Shown: positions 45,029 to 54,596 of the stretch, in pieces
Position numbering within the stretch: position 1 is the first letter of the stretch
Layout: each line of letters starts with the position of its first letter
Assembly: GCF_022836935.1 (NCBI RefSeq)
Contig: NZ_CP083239.1
Location: 868,001-932,000, forward strand
Origin: Ancylobacter polymorphus
GTDB taxonomy: Bacteria > Pseudomonadota > Alphaproteobacteria > Rhizobiales > Xanthobacteraceae
Reading direction: 5' to 3'
DNA: 64,000 nt
The notes under the pieces: generated by a model
Databases searched by the model: none
Seen by the model: only the letters and a program-made list of their open reading frames with translations
What the model was told of the DNA's origin: nothing
Position numbers and translations under genes: made by a program

Positions 45029-45734
45029 GGAAGTCATGCTGTCCACCCTCGGCCTGCGCGCCGGCTATGGCGGCAAGCCGGTGCTGCAGGGCCTCGATAT
45101 CGAGGTGCGCCAGGGCGAGATCGTCGCCGTCATCGGCCGCAACGGCGTCGGCAAGTCGACGCTGATGAAAAGCCTCATCGGCCTTGTGCCGGCGATGGAA
45201 GGCTCCATCGTCTTCGGCGACCGGCCGGTGGAACACCTCTCCGCCTTCCGCCGGGCGCGGCTCGGCATCGGCTATGTGCCGCAGGGCCGCGACGTGTTCC
45301 CCCGCCTCACCGTGGGCGAGAACATCGCGGTCGGCGGCATGCGCGCGGGCCGCGTCAGCGAGGCCGACCGCGAGCGCGTGCTCGGCTATTTCCCCATCCT
45401 GCGCGAGCGCTGGAGCCAGCGTGCCGGCACCATGTCCGGCGGCCAGCAGCAGCAGCTCGCCATTGGCCGGGTGCTGGTGGCCAATCCGCAGCTCATCCTG
45501 CTCGACGAGCCCTCGGAAGGCATCCAGCCCAATATCGTGCAGGACATCGCCCGCATCATGGTGCAGCTCAACACCGATACCGGCGTCACCGTCGTGCTGG
45601 TGGAGCAGAACATCGACATGATCCGGGCCATGGCTCAGCGCTGCTATGTCATGGACAAAGGCCGCGTCGTCGCCGAACTCACCCGCGAGGACCTCGCCGA
45701 TGGCGAGGCGATGCGCCGCCATCTCGCCGTCTGA
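45021..45734 (+). CDS. UrtE/LivF-type ABC ATPase
   Basis: 237-residue ATPase: Walker A GRNGVGKST, the UrtE-like KSLIGLVPAMEGSI, signature MSGGQQQQLAIGRVL and Walker B LILLDEPSEGIQPNI. It begins inside the last codons of the preceding ATPase gene and is followed 31 bases later by the acetamidase/formamidase gene. Confidence 0.92.
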   Translation: MRKEVMLSTLGLRAGYGGKPVLQGLDIEVRQGEIVAVIGRNGVGKSTLMKSLIGLVPAMEGSIVFGDRPVEHLSAFRRARLGIGYVPQGRDVFPRLTVGENIAVGGMRAGRVSEADRERVLGYFPILRERWSQRAGTMSGGQQQQLAIGRVLVANPQLILLDEPSEGIQPNIVQDIARIMVQLNTDTGVTVVLVEQNIDMIRAMAQRCYVMDKGRVVAELTREDLADGEAMRRHLAV

Positions 45735-45765
45735 TCGCACAGCCAGAAATCCCAAGGAGAACACC

Positions 45766-46758
45766 ATGTCCTGGCTCGAAAATTCCCTCATGGCTCGCAA
45801 AGGTCTCGCCAAGGGCCAGGCGGGCAGCACACACGAGATCACCGAGGCCGTGCAGGGCAAGTACCACTATGTCTACGGCCCCTATGTCGATCCGGTCCTG
45901 AGGGTCGATCCCGGCGCTGTCGTGGCGGCGGAAACGCATGATGCCTTCGAGGGCGCGATCAAGCACGAGACCGACAACCCGCTGGAAATCCTGAACTTCC
46001 CCTATCTCAACCCGCAGAACGGCCCGATCTACGTCAATGGCGCGGAAAAGGGCGACACGCTGGCGGTCTACATCAAGTCCATCGTCCCGCGCGGGCCGCA
46101 GCCGGTGGGCACGACGCTGATCATGCCGGATTTCGGCGGGCTGGTGCCGACCAAGGACACGGCGATGCTGAACGCGCCGCTGCCGATCAAGGTGAAGAAG
46201 CTGCATGTCGATGCCGAAACCGGCACCAAGTGGAGCGACAAGATCACCCTGCCCTATCAGCCCTTCATCGGCACCATCGGCACCTCGCCGGAAATCGAGG
46301 CCATCACCTCGCTGCAGCCGGATTACTATGGCGGCAACATGGACCTGCCGGATGTCGGCGTCGGCGCGGTGATCTATCTGCCCGTCAACATCGCCGGCGG
46401 CCTGCTCTATCTCGGCGACTGCCACGCCACCCAGGGCGATGGCGAACTGTGCGGCGTGGCGCTTGAGCACCCCACCGTCACCACCATCCAGATCGACCTG
46501 ATCAAGGGCTGGACGATTTCTACGCCGCGGCTGGAGACGGAAGAGTTCATCATGTCCATCGGCTCGACCCGGCCGATGGAAGACGCCACCCGCATGGCCT
46601 ATCGCGACCTCATCCGTTGGATGGCGTCCGACTACGGCTTCGATGAGGTGGAAGCCTACATGCTGCTGACCCAGTGCGGCCGCGTCCGCCTCGGCAATAT
46701 GGTGGACCCGAAATACACGATGGGCGCCTCGATCCTGAAGTCCTACCTCACGGCCTGA
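45766..46758 (+). CDS. Acetamidase/formamidase family protein
   Basis: 330-residue hydrolase of the FmdA/AmdA family, which splits formamide or acetamide to the acid and ammonia. It has the N-terminal RVDPGAVVAAETHDAFEG, the metal-site region GDCHATQGDGELCGVALE and the C-terminal MLLTQCGRVRLGNMVDPKYT. It is shorter than the well-known formamidases (about 400 residues), as in many acetamidase-like members. A strong AAGGAGA lies five bases before the ATG. Position after the importer genes indicates it acts on the imported amide. Confidence 0.92.
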   Translation: MSWLENSLMARKGLAKGQAGSTHEITEAVQGKYHYVYGPYVDPVLRVDPGAVVAAETHDAFEGAIKHETDNPLEILNFPYLNPQNGPIYVNGAEKGDTLAVYIKSIVPRGPQPVGTTLIMPDFGGLVPTKDTAMLNAPLPIKVKKLHVDAETGTKWSDKITLPYQPFIGTIGTSPEIEAITSLQPDYYGGNMDLPDVGVGAVIYLPVNIAGGLLYLGDCHATQGDGELCGVALEHPTVTTIQIDLIKGWTISTPRLETEEFIMSIGSTRPMEDATRMAYRDLIRWMASDYGFDEVEAYMLLTQCGRVRLGNMVDPKYTMGASILKSYLTA

Positions 46759-46770
46759 GCGCCGCCCACC

Positions 46771-46798
46771 CTCATGGCCGGGCCAGCCCGGCCATGAG
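46771..46798. other. Strong inverted repeat after the acetamidase gene
   Basis: Perfect twelve-base arms CTCATGGCCGGG and CCCGGCCATGAG around CCAG, starting thirteen bases after the stop. There is no T-run, so it is probably an mRNA-stabilising or processing structure between the acetamidase and the next hydrolase gene rather than an intrinsic terminator. Confidence 0.6.
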
Positions 46799-46896
46799 CG
46801 CCTGACATCGAAACACCCGCCATCCGAGCGACATTCCCGGACCCCCCGCCGCAACCGGCCGGGCGCCGAACGCTCCCCCATGCCCGGAGACCTGCC

Positions 46897-48615
46897 ATGA
46901 CCGCTACGCTGAAGGTCGCGACCGTCCAATTCGAGCCGACCATGTTCGAGAAGGAGCGCAACATCGCCCGGCTGGAAGCGCTGGTCGGCGAGGCCGCCGG
47001 CGCGGGCGCGAAGCTCATCGTCACGCCGGAAATGGGCACGACTGGCTATTGCTGGTTCGACCGCACTGAAGTCGCCCCCTTCGTCGAGCCGATCCCCGGC
47101 CCGACCACGGAGCGTTTCGCCAAAATCGCCCGCGCGCAGGACTGCTACATCGTCGTCGGCATGCCGGAGGTCGATGCCACCACCAACCTCTATTACAATT
47201 CCGCCGTGCTCATCGGGCCCGAGGGTGTGGTCGGCACCCACCGCAAGACCCACCCCTATATCGCCGAGCCGAAATGGTCGGCGCCGGGGAACAGTGGCCA
47301 TGCCGTGTTCGACACGCCCATCGGCCGCATCGCCCTCCTGGTGTGCATGGACATCCATTTCATCGAAACCGCGCGCCTCGTCGGCCTCGCCGGGGCGGAC
47401 ATCATCTGCCACATCTCCAACTGGTTGGCCGAGCGCGCGCCCGCGCCCTACTGGATCACGCGGGCGATGGAGAACTCCTGCTACCTCATCGAATCCAACC
47501 GCTGGGGGCTGGAGCGCACGGTGCAGTTCTCCGGCGGCAGCTGCGTCATCGGCCCGGACGGCACCATCGAGGCGGTGATCGATACGGGCGACGGTGTCGC
47601 CTGCGTCGACATCGATCTGGAGCGCGCCCGCGCCCGCCGCATGCTCGGCGAAGCGGTGTTCGAGCAGCGCCGGCCGGAGCTCTATATGGAGCTGCCGAGC
47701 AACACCTTCACCTGGAACCCGCTCGACTTCTTCAGCCTGTACGGCCACCGCCCGCTGCCCAAGGGAAGGCGCTCGCAGGTGGCGGTGGCGCAGTTCGCCC
47801 CCTCCGGCGACGCAAACGCCAACCTTGACCGGATCGAAGAACTCGCCAAGGAGGCCCGCGCGGCCGGCGCGGAACTCGTCGTCTTCCCCGAGCGCGCCAT
47901 CACCGGCCTCGACGCCCCCGCCGCCGTGCCGCTCAGCGGCGAGGCGGTGGCCCGTCTCATCGCCATCGCCACCCGCCATGGCCTGCACCTCGCCGCCGGC
48001 CTCGCCGAGGAGGAGGGCGGCACGCTGTACAATTCCGCCGTCCTCGTCGGCCCGCAGGGGGTGATCGGGCGCTACCGCAAGACCCATCTCGACGCCTCCG
48101 ACCATAATTGGGCGACGCCCGGCAATGAGTGGGGGGTGTTCGACACCAAATTCGGCCGCATCGGCCTGCTCATCGGCCATGACGCCGCCTTCCCCGAGGC
48201 CGGGCGCGTGCTGGCGCTGCGCGGCTGCGACCTCGTGCTCTGCCCGGCGGCGCTGCGCGGAAACCTCACCTCCGCCCATGCCGGCACGGCGATTTCCCAG
48301 AACTACCCGATCCCCACCGGCGCCGATCCGCACCACTGGCACCTGATGCGGGCGCGGGCGGGCGAGAACAATGTCCATCTCGCCTTCGCCAATGTGCTGG
48401 ATGAGGCCGCCGGCTATGGCGGCAAGAGCGGCGTGTTCGGGCCGGACACGTTCGAATTCCCGCGCCGCGAGGCGATCCTCAGCGCCGGCGAAGGCGTCGC
48501 GGTGGCGGAGATCGACACCAGCAATCTCGACACGCCCTACCCGACCAATGTGGTGCGGCGGAAGGATCTGGTGACGATGCGCCAGCCGCATCACTACCTC
48601 CCGCTCATCGGCTGA
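46897..48615 (+). CDS. Tandem nitrilase-superfamily fusion, second domain lacking the catalytic Cys
   Basis: 572-residue protein made of two carbon-nitrogen hydrolase domains. Domain 1 (about 5-275) has a full triad: E45 in [10 protein letters not shown]117 in HRKTHPY, C150 in LLVCMDIHF. Domain 2 (about 295-555) keeps E332 in FPERAITGL and K395 in YRKTHLD, but the Cys position is Gly427 in [11 protein letters not shown]. So only the first domain should be catalytic, and the second may be structural, for instance replacing a partner subunit in the usual dimer. It is the last gene of the second amide operon, 138 bases after the acetamidase gene. Confidence 0.9.
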   Translation: MTATLKVATVQFEPTMFEKERNIARLEALVGEAAGAGAKLIVTPEMGTTGYCWFDRTEVAPFVEPIPGPTTERFAKIARAQDCYIVVGMPEVDATTNLYYNSAVLIGPEGVVGTHRKTHPYIAEPKWSAPGNSGHAVFDTPIGRIALLVCMDIHFIETARLVGLAGADIICHISNWLAERAPAPYWITRAMENSCYLIESNRWGLERTVQFSGGSCVIGPDGTIEAVIDTGDGVACVDIDLERARARRMLGEAVFEQRRPELYMELPSNTFTWNPLDFFSLYGHRPLPKGRRSQVAVAQFAPSGDANANLDRIEELAKEARAAGAELVVFPERAITGLDAPAAVPLSGEAVARLIAIATRHGLHLAAGLAEEEGGTLYNSAVLVGPQGVIGRYRKTHLDASDHNWATPGNEWGVFDTKFGRIGLLIGHDAAFPEAGRVLALRGCDLVLCPAALRGNLTSAHAGTAISQNYPIPTGADPHHWHLMRARAGENNVHLAFANVLDEAAGYGGKSGVFGPDTFEFPRREAILSAGEGVAVAEIDTSNLDTPYPTNVVRRKDLVTMRQPHHYLPLIG

Positions 48616-48724
48616 ACACGCATCGTTCATCCACAAGCCACGCCGCCGCACGGCGCGCGGCGTGGCCTTCGGCGTGCTGAGTGAATATGGTCGCGCCTCC
48701 CTTCACGCGATTTCCGTGTTCCGC

Positions 48725-51082
48725 ATGACCGACAGCCTCGCCACCGCCACCGCCCGGCAGATCGCGCAGACGATCGCACAGGAGATCGGCGCCCGCCCGC
48801 AACAGGCGGAAGCCGCCATCGCCCTGCTCGACGAGGGCGCGACCGTTCCCTTCATCGCGCGCTACCGCAAGGAAGTGACGGGCGGGCTGGACGACACGCA
48901 GCTGCGCCGGCTGGATGAGCGGCTGGTCTATCTGCGCGAGCTGGAATCCCGCCGCGCGGCGATCCTCGATTCCATCCGCCAGCAGGAAAAGCTGACCCCG
49001 GAGCTGGAAGCCGCGCTCGCCGCCGCCACCACCAAGGCGGAGCTGGAAGACATCTATCTCCCCTTCAAGCCCAAGCGCCGCAACCGGGCGGAAATCGCCC
49101 GCGAGCGTGGCCTCGGCCCGCTGGCCGACGCCATCCTCGCCGACCGCGCCCTCGTGCCGGCAGAGCTGGCGGCCGGCTATGTCACGCCGGAGGTGGCGGA
49201 TGTGAAAGCGGCGCTGGAAGGCGCGCGCGACATCCTTTCCGAACAGTTCGCCCAGAATGCCGAGCTGATCGGCCGGCTGCGGTCCTATCTCCACGCCAAT
49301 GCCTTCCTGCGCGCCCGGCTGGTGGAGGGCAAGCAGGAGGAAGGCGCCAAATTCTCCGACTATTTCGACCATGTGGAGCGCTGGTCCGGCGTGCCGAGCC
49401 ACCGCGCGCTCGCCATGCTGCGCGGGCGCAACGAGGACGTGCTGGCGCTGGAAATAGAGGTCGACGCCGAAGACCCGCGCCCGATCAAGCCGGTGGTGCG
49501 GATGATCGCGGACGCCTATGCCATCGGCGAGAAGCTGCCCGGCGATGTCTGGCTGATGGAGATCGCTGGCTGGACCTGGCGGGTCAAGCTCTCGCTGCAT
49601 CTCTCGCTCGATCTGATGACCGAGCTGCGGGCGCGGGCGGAGAAGGAAGCCATCGACGTTTTCGCCCGCAACCTGAAGGACCTGCTGCTCGCCGCCCCGG
49701 CCGGCTCGCGCACCACGATGGGGCTCGACCCCGGCATCCGCACCGGCGTCAAGGTCGCGGTGGTGGACGGCACCGGCAAGCTGCTCGCCACCTCCACCGT
49801 CTACCCCTTCCAGCCGAAGAACGATGTGCGCGGCACGCAGGCCGAACTCGCCCGGCTCATCCGCGCCCACAATGTCGATCTCATCGCCATCGGCAACGGC
49901 ACCGGCAGCCGCGAGACGGAGAAGCTGGTCGCGGAACTCCTCGCCGCCCTTCCCCCTTCCGCCTCGGGCTCGAAGCCGCTGAAAGTGGTGGTGTCGGAAG
50001 CCGGCGCCTCGGTCTATTCCGCCTCGGAACTGGCGGCGGCGGAATTCCCCGGCCTCGACGTGTCGCTGCGCGGCGCCGTTTCCATCGCCCGCCGGCTGCA
50101 GGACCCGCTGGCCGAACTCGTCAAGATCGACCCGAAGTCGATCGGTGTCGGCCAGTACCAGCACGATGTCGACCAGTACCACCTCGCCCGCGCGCTGGAC
50201 GCGGTGGTGGAAGATGCGGTGAACGCGGTCGGCGTCGATCTCAACACCGCTTCGGCCTCGCTGCTGGCGCGCGTCTCGGGGCTGGGCTCCTCCTTGGCCG
50301 AAGCCATCGTCGCCCATCGCGATGCCAATGGCCCCTTCGCCAGCCGCAAGCAGCTGAAAGACGTGCCGCGCCTCGGGCCGCGCACCTTCGAGCAATGCGC
50401 GGGATTTTTGCGCATCCGCGACGGCGCTGAGCCGCTCGACGCGTCCGCCGTCCACCCGGAAGCCTATGGCGTCGCCCGCAAGATCGTCGCCGCCTGCGGC
50501 CGCGACCTGCGCAGCCTGATGGGCGACAGCGCCGCGCTCTCCGGCCTCAACCCCGCCGCCTTCGTCGATGAGCGCTTTGGCCTGCCCACCGTGCGCGACA
50601 TCATCGCCGAATTGGACAAGCCCGGCCGCGACCCGCGCCCCGCCTTCAAGACCGCCACCTTCACTGACGGCATCGATGACATGAAGGACCTCAAGCCCGG
50701 CATGGAGCTGGAAGGCACGGTCACCAATGTCGCCGCCTTCGGCGCCTTCGTGGATATCGGCGTGCATCAGGACGGGCTGGTCCACGTCTCCCAGCTCGCC
50801 GACCGCTTCGTCAAGGACGCCCATGAGGTGGTGAAGGTCGGCGATGTGGTGAAGGTGCGGGTGCTGGAGATCGACCTCAAGCGCAAGCGCATCTCGCTCT
50901 CCATGCGCCGCGATGCCGGCGCAGGCGGGGCGAAGGCGCAGGGCGAGCGGGGTCAGGGCGAGCGCGGCCCGCGCGATTCCTCCCCGCCCCCGCGTGGTCC
51001 CCGCCCGCCCGCGCGCGAGCCGCAAAAGGCGCCGCAGGGCGCGCTCGGCGCCGCGCTGATGGACGCGCTGAAGCGGCGGTAG
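48725..51082 (+). CDS. tex: Tex-like RNA-binding protein with S1 domain
   Basis: 785-residue cytoplasmic protein of the Tex/YhgF family. N-terminal helical domain ([20 protein letters not shown]), YqgF-like nuclease-fold domain ([19 protein letters not shown]), helix-hairpin-helix region ([20 protein letters not shown]) and C-terminal S1 domain at about 645-720 ([26 protein letters not shown]). A basic, Arg/Pro/Gly-rich tail of about 50 residues follows. The ATG at the start of [13 protein letters not shown] was preferred over an upstream in-frame ATG. Tex affects transcription and RNA metabolism; it is a single housekeeping gene here. Confidence 0.95.
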   Translation: MTDSLATATARQIAQTIAQEIGARPQQAEAAIALLDEGATVPFIARYRKEVTGGLDDTQLRRLDERLVYLRELESRRAAILDSIRQQEKLTPELEAALAAATTKAELEDIYLPFKPKRRNRAEIARERGLGPLADAILADRALVPAELAAGYVTPEVADVKAALEGARDILSEQFAQNAELIGRLRSYLHANAFLRARLVEGKQEEGAKFSDYFDHVERWSGVPSHRALAMLRGRNEDVLALEIEVDAEDPRPIKPVVRMIADAYAIGEKLPGDVWLMEIAGWTWRVKLSLHLSLDLMTELRARAEKEAIDVFARNLKDLLLAAPAGSRTTMGLDPGIRTGVKVAVVDGTGKLLATSTVYPFQPKNDVRGTQAELARLIRAHNVDLIAIGNGTGSRETEKLVAELLAALPPSASGSKPLKVVVSEAGASVYSASELAAAEFPGLDVSLRGAVSIARRLQDPLAELVKIDPKSIGVGQYQHDVDQYHLARALDAVVEDAVNAVGVDLNTASASLLARVSGLGSSLAEAIVAHRDANGPFASRKQLKDVPRLGPRTFEQCAGFLRIRDGAEPLDASAVHPEAYGVARKIVAACGRDLRSLMGDSAALSGLNPAAFVDERFGLPTVRDIIAELDKPGRDPRPAFKTATFTDGIDDMKDLKPGMELEGTVTNVAAFGAFVDIGVHQDGLVHVSQLADRFVKDAHEVVKVGDVVKVRVLEIDLKRKRISLSMRRDAGAGGAKAQGERGQGERGPRDSSPPPRGPRPPAREPQKAPQGALGAALMDALKRR

Positions 51083-51094
51083 AGCCCCGGCGCT

Positions 51095-52336
51095 TCAGGC
51101 GGCGATCAGCGCGATCCAGCCGGCCGCCATCGCCATGCAGGCGAGGGTGACCGGCACGCCGGCGCGGGCGAATTCGCCGAAGGAAATCTTCACCCCGCAC
51201 GCCGCCGCCTGTTCCACCACGATGATGCCGGCCAGGCTGCCGAAGACGATGAGGTTGCTGGAAAAGCCGGTGCCGAGCGCCAGCGCCGCGCCCAGCGCCT
51301 CGGCATCCCCGCCGGGCGTGAGGAAGGGCACGAGCAGCATCACGGCGGGGTTGTTGCCGACGATATTGCTCAGCGCCCCGCCGACGAGATAGAGCGCGAG
51401 CGGGTCGTCAAGATTGAGCCCGGTGGCGCGCAGCCCGGCGAGAAGGTGCTGCGGCAGGCCGGTGGCCGCCATCGCCGCATTGACCACGAACAGGCTCATG
51501 ATCAGCACCAGCAGGTCGCCATCGACCTGCGCCAGCAGATCGCGCGAGGCGATTTGCCGGTTGATCAGCAGCACCCCGGCGGCGCCGAGCGCGATCAGCT
51601 CGCGCGGCCAATCGCTGAAGATGAAGGCCACCACCACGAGCACCGTCACCACCCCCGCCTTCGCCGTCTCCAGCCGGTCGAGCGTCACCGGCGGCGCCAC
51701 CACCGGAGCGGCCCGCGTCGCGCTCGCCTCCGGCAGCGTCCAGCGGCCGCGATAGATCAGCGCCACGATCCCCCATACCAGCGGCAGCGAGGCCAGCGCC
51801 GGCAGGCCCGCCACGGCGAGAAAACCGGTGAAGGACAGGCCGAGCTGCTGGGCGGCGATCATGTTCTGCGGCGAGCCGATCAGCGTGCCGGCCGAGCCGG
51901 TATTGGCGGCGAAGCAGAAGGCGAGCAGGAACGGCACCGGGTTCAGCCCCCGCGCCAGGGTGAGCGAGACCAAGAGCGGCGTCATCGCCACCACCACCAC
52001 ATCATTGGTCAGCAGCGCCGAGAGCCCGCCTCCGACGCCGACCAGCACCGCGAGCAGCACCGGCGCGCTCACCGGCAGCAGCGCCACGCGCGCGGCGGTC
52101 CAGCCATAGAAGCCCGAGACGACGAAGGCGGCGGACACCACCATCAGCCCGAACAACATGCCGACGCTGGCATAGTCGATCGATTCCCACGCCGCCTTCG
52201 GGCTGATGCCGCCCACCACCATCACCGCCAGCGCCCCGACCAGCGCGGCGCCGGTGCGGTCCACCATGAAGCCCGGCAGCTTGCCGAAACCCATGGCGAC
52301 ATAGACGAGCAGGAAGATGAGGAGAGTGAGGGCCAT
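51095..52336 (-). CDS. ArsB/NhaD-superfamily permease
   Basis: Inner-membrane transporter of 413 residues with about eleven helices, of the ion-transporter superfamily that includes ArsB, NhaD and CitM. Two inverted halves are visible through the paired loops LSALLTNDVVVVAMTPLLVS and LSNIVGNNPAVMLLVPFL, together with NTGSAGTLIGSPQNMIAAQ. The ATG is supported by GGAG ten bases upstream. No ars genes or regulator lie nearby, so the substrate (arsenite, organic anion or sodium) cannot be assigned. It is convergent with tex, 12 bases apart. Confidence 0.85.
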   Translation of the reverse strand: MALTLLIFLLVYVAMGFGKLPGFMVDRTGAALVGALAVMVVGGISPKAAWESIDYASVGMLFGLMVVSAAFVVSGFYGWTAARVALLPVSAPVLLAVLVGVGGGLSALLTNDVVVVAMTPLLVSLTLARGLNPVPFLLAFCFAANTGSAGTLIGSPQNMIAAQQLGLSFTGFLAVAGLPALASLPLVWGIVALIYRGRWTLPEASATRAAPVVAPPVTLDRLETAKAGVVTVLVVVAFIFSDWPRELIALGAAGVLLINRQIASRDLLAQVDGDLLVLIMSLFVVNAAMAATGLPQHLLAGLRATGLNLDDPLALYLVGGALSNIVGNNPAVMLLVPFLTPGGDAEALGAALALGTGFSSNLIVFGSLAGIIVVEQAAACGVKISFGEFARAGVPVTLACMAMAAGWIALIAA

Positions 52337-52483
52337 CAGCGGCGCTCCACGAAAGGCGGGCGGCGCGGGGCCCGGCGCCATCGGCAGCAGGAAGCCGGGC
52401 GGAGGAACCGCCACGTCGCCCCTTCTTCCCGCGAAAGGCCGGCGGGGTCCACCCCGCATCTGAGAGCTCTCGCCCGCAACCGC

Positions 52484-53548
52484 TCAGCGGCCCAAGGGCG
52501 CCATGCGCGCGAGATAGCCCGCGACGATGCCGGGAATGCGCCAGGGCTCCCGCCACAGCCCCCACCCCTCTGCCCCGACCGCCGTGCGCAATGCCCGGCG
52601 CGTATAGTGCCAGCGGGGATGGCGGGTGAAGCGCTCCAGCATCTCCAGCTGAGCGGGGTCGGCGGGCAGCGGGCTGGGGAGGCCGAAATACCGCTCGGTC
52701 ACGGTCAGCAGGCGCTGGGCCGGCCGTTCCCAGCCCGCCGCGACCGCACGCTCGACAAAGGCGGGGGGTAACGTCCCGCCGAAATCGTCATGGATGCGGA
52801 CGACGAACTCCAGCGCCTTCATCAGCGGCACGGTGCTGACGCGCAGGAGGTGGTCCTGCGGCCGGGTGCATTGGGCGAAAGCGTTCAGCAGCCGCCCCAG
52901 CGGATCGAGCCGGCCGATCCGCAGCCCGTCCCAGTCCAGCCATTCCACCGCCTGCGCCGCCTCTTCGGGCGGCAGCAGGGCGCTCTGGTCGGGGTCGAGA
53001 ACGGTGCGGTGCAGCTCGATCCGCGCCATTTCGTCGGGGTGGAAATAGGGCGGGTAATGCGCCCCCTCCTTCCACTCATGCCCCTCCGCGTCATAGCCGA
53101 GCCCCCGCAGCACCGCGCCTGCGGTCCGCTGCGCCGCCGCCTCCGGCAGCCAGAGGTCGAGGTCCGACATCTGCCGGCCGGCGGCGGGCCCCGCGGGCGG
53201 CAGCAGGGTGAGCGCCCCCTTGAGCCAGACCGGTGCGATGCCGGCGGCGTTGAGGGCGGCGCTCACGGCCCGCATCTGCCGGCGCAGGCCCTCATTGCGC
53301 TCGGTGTTCCAGTCCGCCACCGCCGCCAGAATATCCGCGAGTTCGGCGTCGACGCGATCGCCCAGTCCATGACGGGCGAGCGCGACGGACAGGGCCGGGA
53401 TCAGCCGGTGCCGGTCGGCCTGGGCGAGCACCGCCGTCCAGGGCGCGTCGGCCGCGGCGGCGGTCCGCAGCGCCGCGCGGCTGGAAAAGGGCGACACCAG
53501 CGCGCAGAGCAGGCGCAGTCCGTCGAGCGAGGCGTTCCGGCGCGGCAT
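52484..53548 (-). CDS. Nucleotidyltransferase family protein (NTP_transf_5 type)
   Basis: 354-residue protein of the uncharacterised nucleotidyltransferase family often written NTP_transf_5. The core reads PVWLKGALTLLPPAG followed by GRQMSDLDLWLPEAA, where the two aspartates in DLD would bind metal; later comes RIELHRTVLD. The ATG was chosen for its GAGG site; the frame is open another 42 codons. It is divergent from three small peptide genes and an HPr-kinase-like gene. Relatives of this family occur in lasso-peptide clusters with HPr-like kinases, so it may modify the peptides with a nucleotide-derived group. Confidence 0.75.
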   Translation of the reverse strand: MPRRNASLDGLRLLCALVSPFSSRAALRTAAAADAPWTAVLAQADRHRLIPALSVALARHGLGDRVDAELADILAAVADWNTERNEGLRRQMRAVSAALNAAGIAPVWLKGALTLLPPAGPAAGRQMSDLDLWLPEAAAQRTAGAVLRGLGYDAEGHEWKEGAHYPPYFHPDEMARIELHRTVLDPDQSALLPPEEAAQAVEWLDWDGLRIGRLDPLGRLLNAFAQCTRPQDHLLRVSTVPLMKALEFVVRIHDDFGGTLPPAFVERAVAAGWERPAQRLLTVTERYFGLPSPLPADPAQLEMLERFTRHPRWHYTRRALRTAVGAEGWGLWREPWRIPGIVAGYLARMAPLGR

Positions 53549-53724
53549 GGGGTCCTCGAAAGTAGCGCCCGCGGCGCCGTTGAAACGCCGCGCAAGCCCC
53601 AGGCTGAAGGGCAGGCACGCGCCCAAGGGTGCATTTCGCGCTGGTGCCATAAGACCATCAAAGATATCCTGCAACTCAGCTGGCGTTATTGTCGCCTTTC
53701 ACGCCTTTCGATGCGAGCCGATGC

Positions 53725-53880
53725 ATGGCCCAAACCCCTTCGCTCCCCGAGCCGGAGAAGACCGCGCCCACCGATGAGCGCCGCCGCGCGGCGTTGCGCC
53801 GGCTCGGCCGTGGCGCGGCCTATTCCCTGCCCGCCACCCTGGCCATCATGACCATCAACCGGGCCGCCGCCGCCAGTTGA
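53725..53880 (+). CDS. Small peptide 1 of a three-member tandem family
   Basis: 51 residues: an 18-residue acidic/Pro-rich N-terminus, then a 33-residue module that aligns without gaps to the two following peptides (RRRAALxxLG, an aromatic at module position 15, PATL, Met, RAA, C-terminal Ser). No Cys. The ribosome binding site is weak and a start 12 codons earlier is possible. It begins 176 bases from the divergent nucleotidyltransferase gene. It may be a substrate for modification at the terminal Ser by the kinase-like protein downstream; alternatively the RR motif with short hydrophobic stretch is a cargo-free Tat-like signal. Confidence 0.72.
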   Translation: MAQTPSLPEPEKTAPTDERRRAALRRLGRGAAYSLPATLAIMTINRAAAAS

Positions 53881-53951
53881 CGGAGCAGCCCGCGCGGTGC
53901 ATTTTTACCTCTGACCATTTTGGCTTCGGCTCCGCGAGTCAGGGAACAGGC

Positions 53952-54128
53952 ATGGCGACGGATCGTTCATCGGAAAGCGAGCAGCAATCGCCCGCCGTGT
54001 CCGCTGCGCCGTCGGGTGCCGATGCGCGCCGGCGCGCCGCGCTGGCGAAGCTGGGCCGTGGCGCCGCCTTTGCCGTTCCCGCCACGCTCGGCCTGATGAT
54101 GATGCCGCGCGCCGCCCGCGCGAGCTGA
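53952..54128 (+). CDS. Small peptide 2 of a three-member tandem family
   Basis: 58 residues: a 25-residue Ser/Gln/Glu-rich N-terminus, then the same 33-residue module (RRRAALAKLGRGAAF, PATLGLM, RAARAS). The aromatic position is Phe where the other two have Tyr. AGGGA lies about eight bases before the ATG; a longer frame upstream has no such site. Separated from peptide 1 by 71 bases with no other reading frame. The C-terminal residue is again Ser. Confidence 0.75.
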   Translation: MATDRSSESEQQSPAVSAAPSGADARRRAALAKLGRGAAFAVPATLGLMMMPRAARAS

Positions 54129-54238
54129 CGCCGGTCTCACCGCCTCGCATCTGTGGGGCAAGCTCTGACCACCCATCGACAATGACACGCCGCACCACCG
54201 GCTGGCCCTGCAGGGCTGCCGATGGGCCGGAGACCCAA

Positions 54239-54397
54239 ATGTCCACCGAAAACACCCCCCGCCCGAGTGACAAGGCCCCGGAACCGACCGATGAGCGGCG
54301 CCGCGCCGCGCTGCGCAAACTCGGCAAGGCGGCGACCTATGCCGCGCCGGCGACGCTGAGCCTCATGGCGATCCGCCGCGCCGCCGCCGACAGCTAG
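54239..54397 (+). CDS. Small peptide 3 of a three-member tandem family
   Basis: 52 residues: a 19-residue Pro/Asp/Thr-rich N-terminus, then the 33-residue module (RRRAALRKLGKAATY, PATLSLM, RAAADS). GGAG seven bases upstream supports the ATG. It is closest to peptide 1: both have PTDERRR before the module. The kinase-like gene starts 199 bases downstream; the gap contains a GCTGGCG/CGCCAGC hairpin but no T-run, so read-through is possible. Confidence 0.75.
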   Translation: MSTENTPRPSDKAPEPTDERRRAALRKLGKAATYAAPATLSLMAIRRAAADS

Positions 54398-54596
54398 AGC
54401 CATGCCCGCAAAGGCTGCTGGCGGTTTGCGCCAGCAATTGCCTGACATCCGTGCGTTTGCGCAGGTCTGGCGACGTTGAGGTCAACGGGCCTGCTCGCGA
54501 CAACAGCTTCACCCCCGGAACTGTCGGGCAAGGCCCCGGCCGGCGCGCGCCGCCCGCGCAGCGCACGTCCCGCTTCGAACTGGCGACGCTCCCCCC

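Noticed and set aside
45679..48651. Open frame of 990 codons on the - strand
   Set aside because: Opposite the acetamidase and tandem nitrilase genes, which have intact catalytic motifs.
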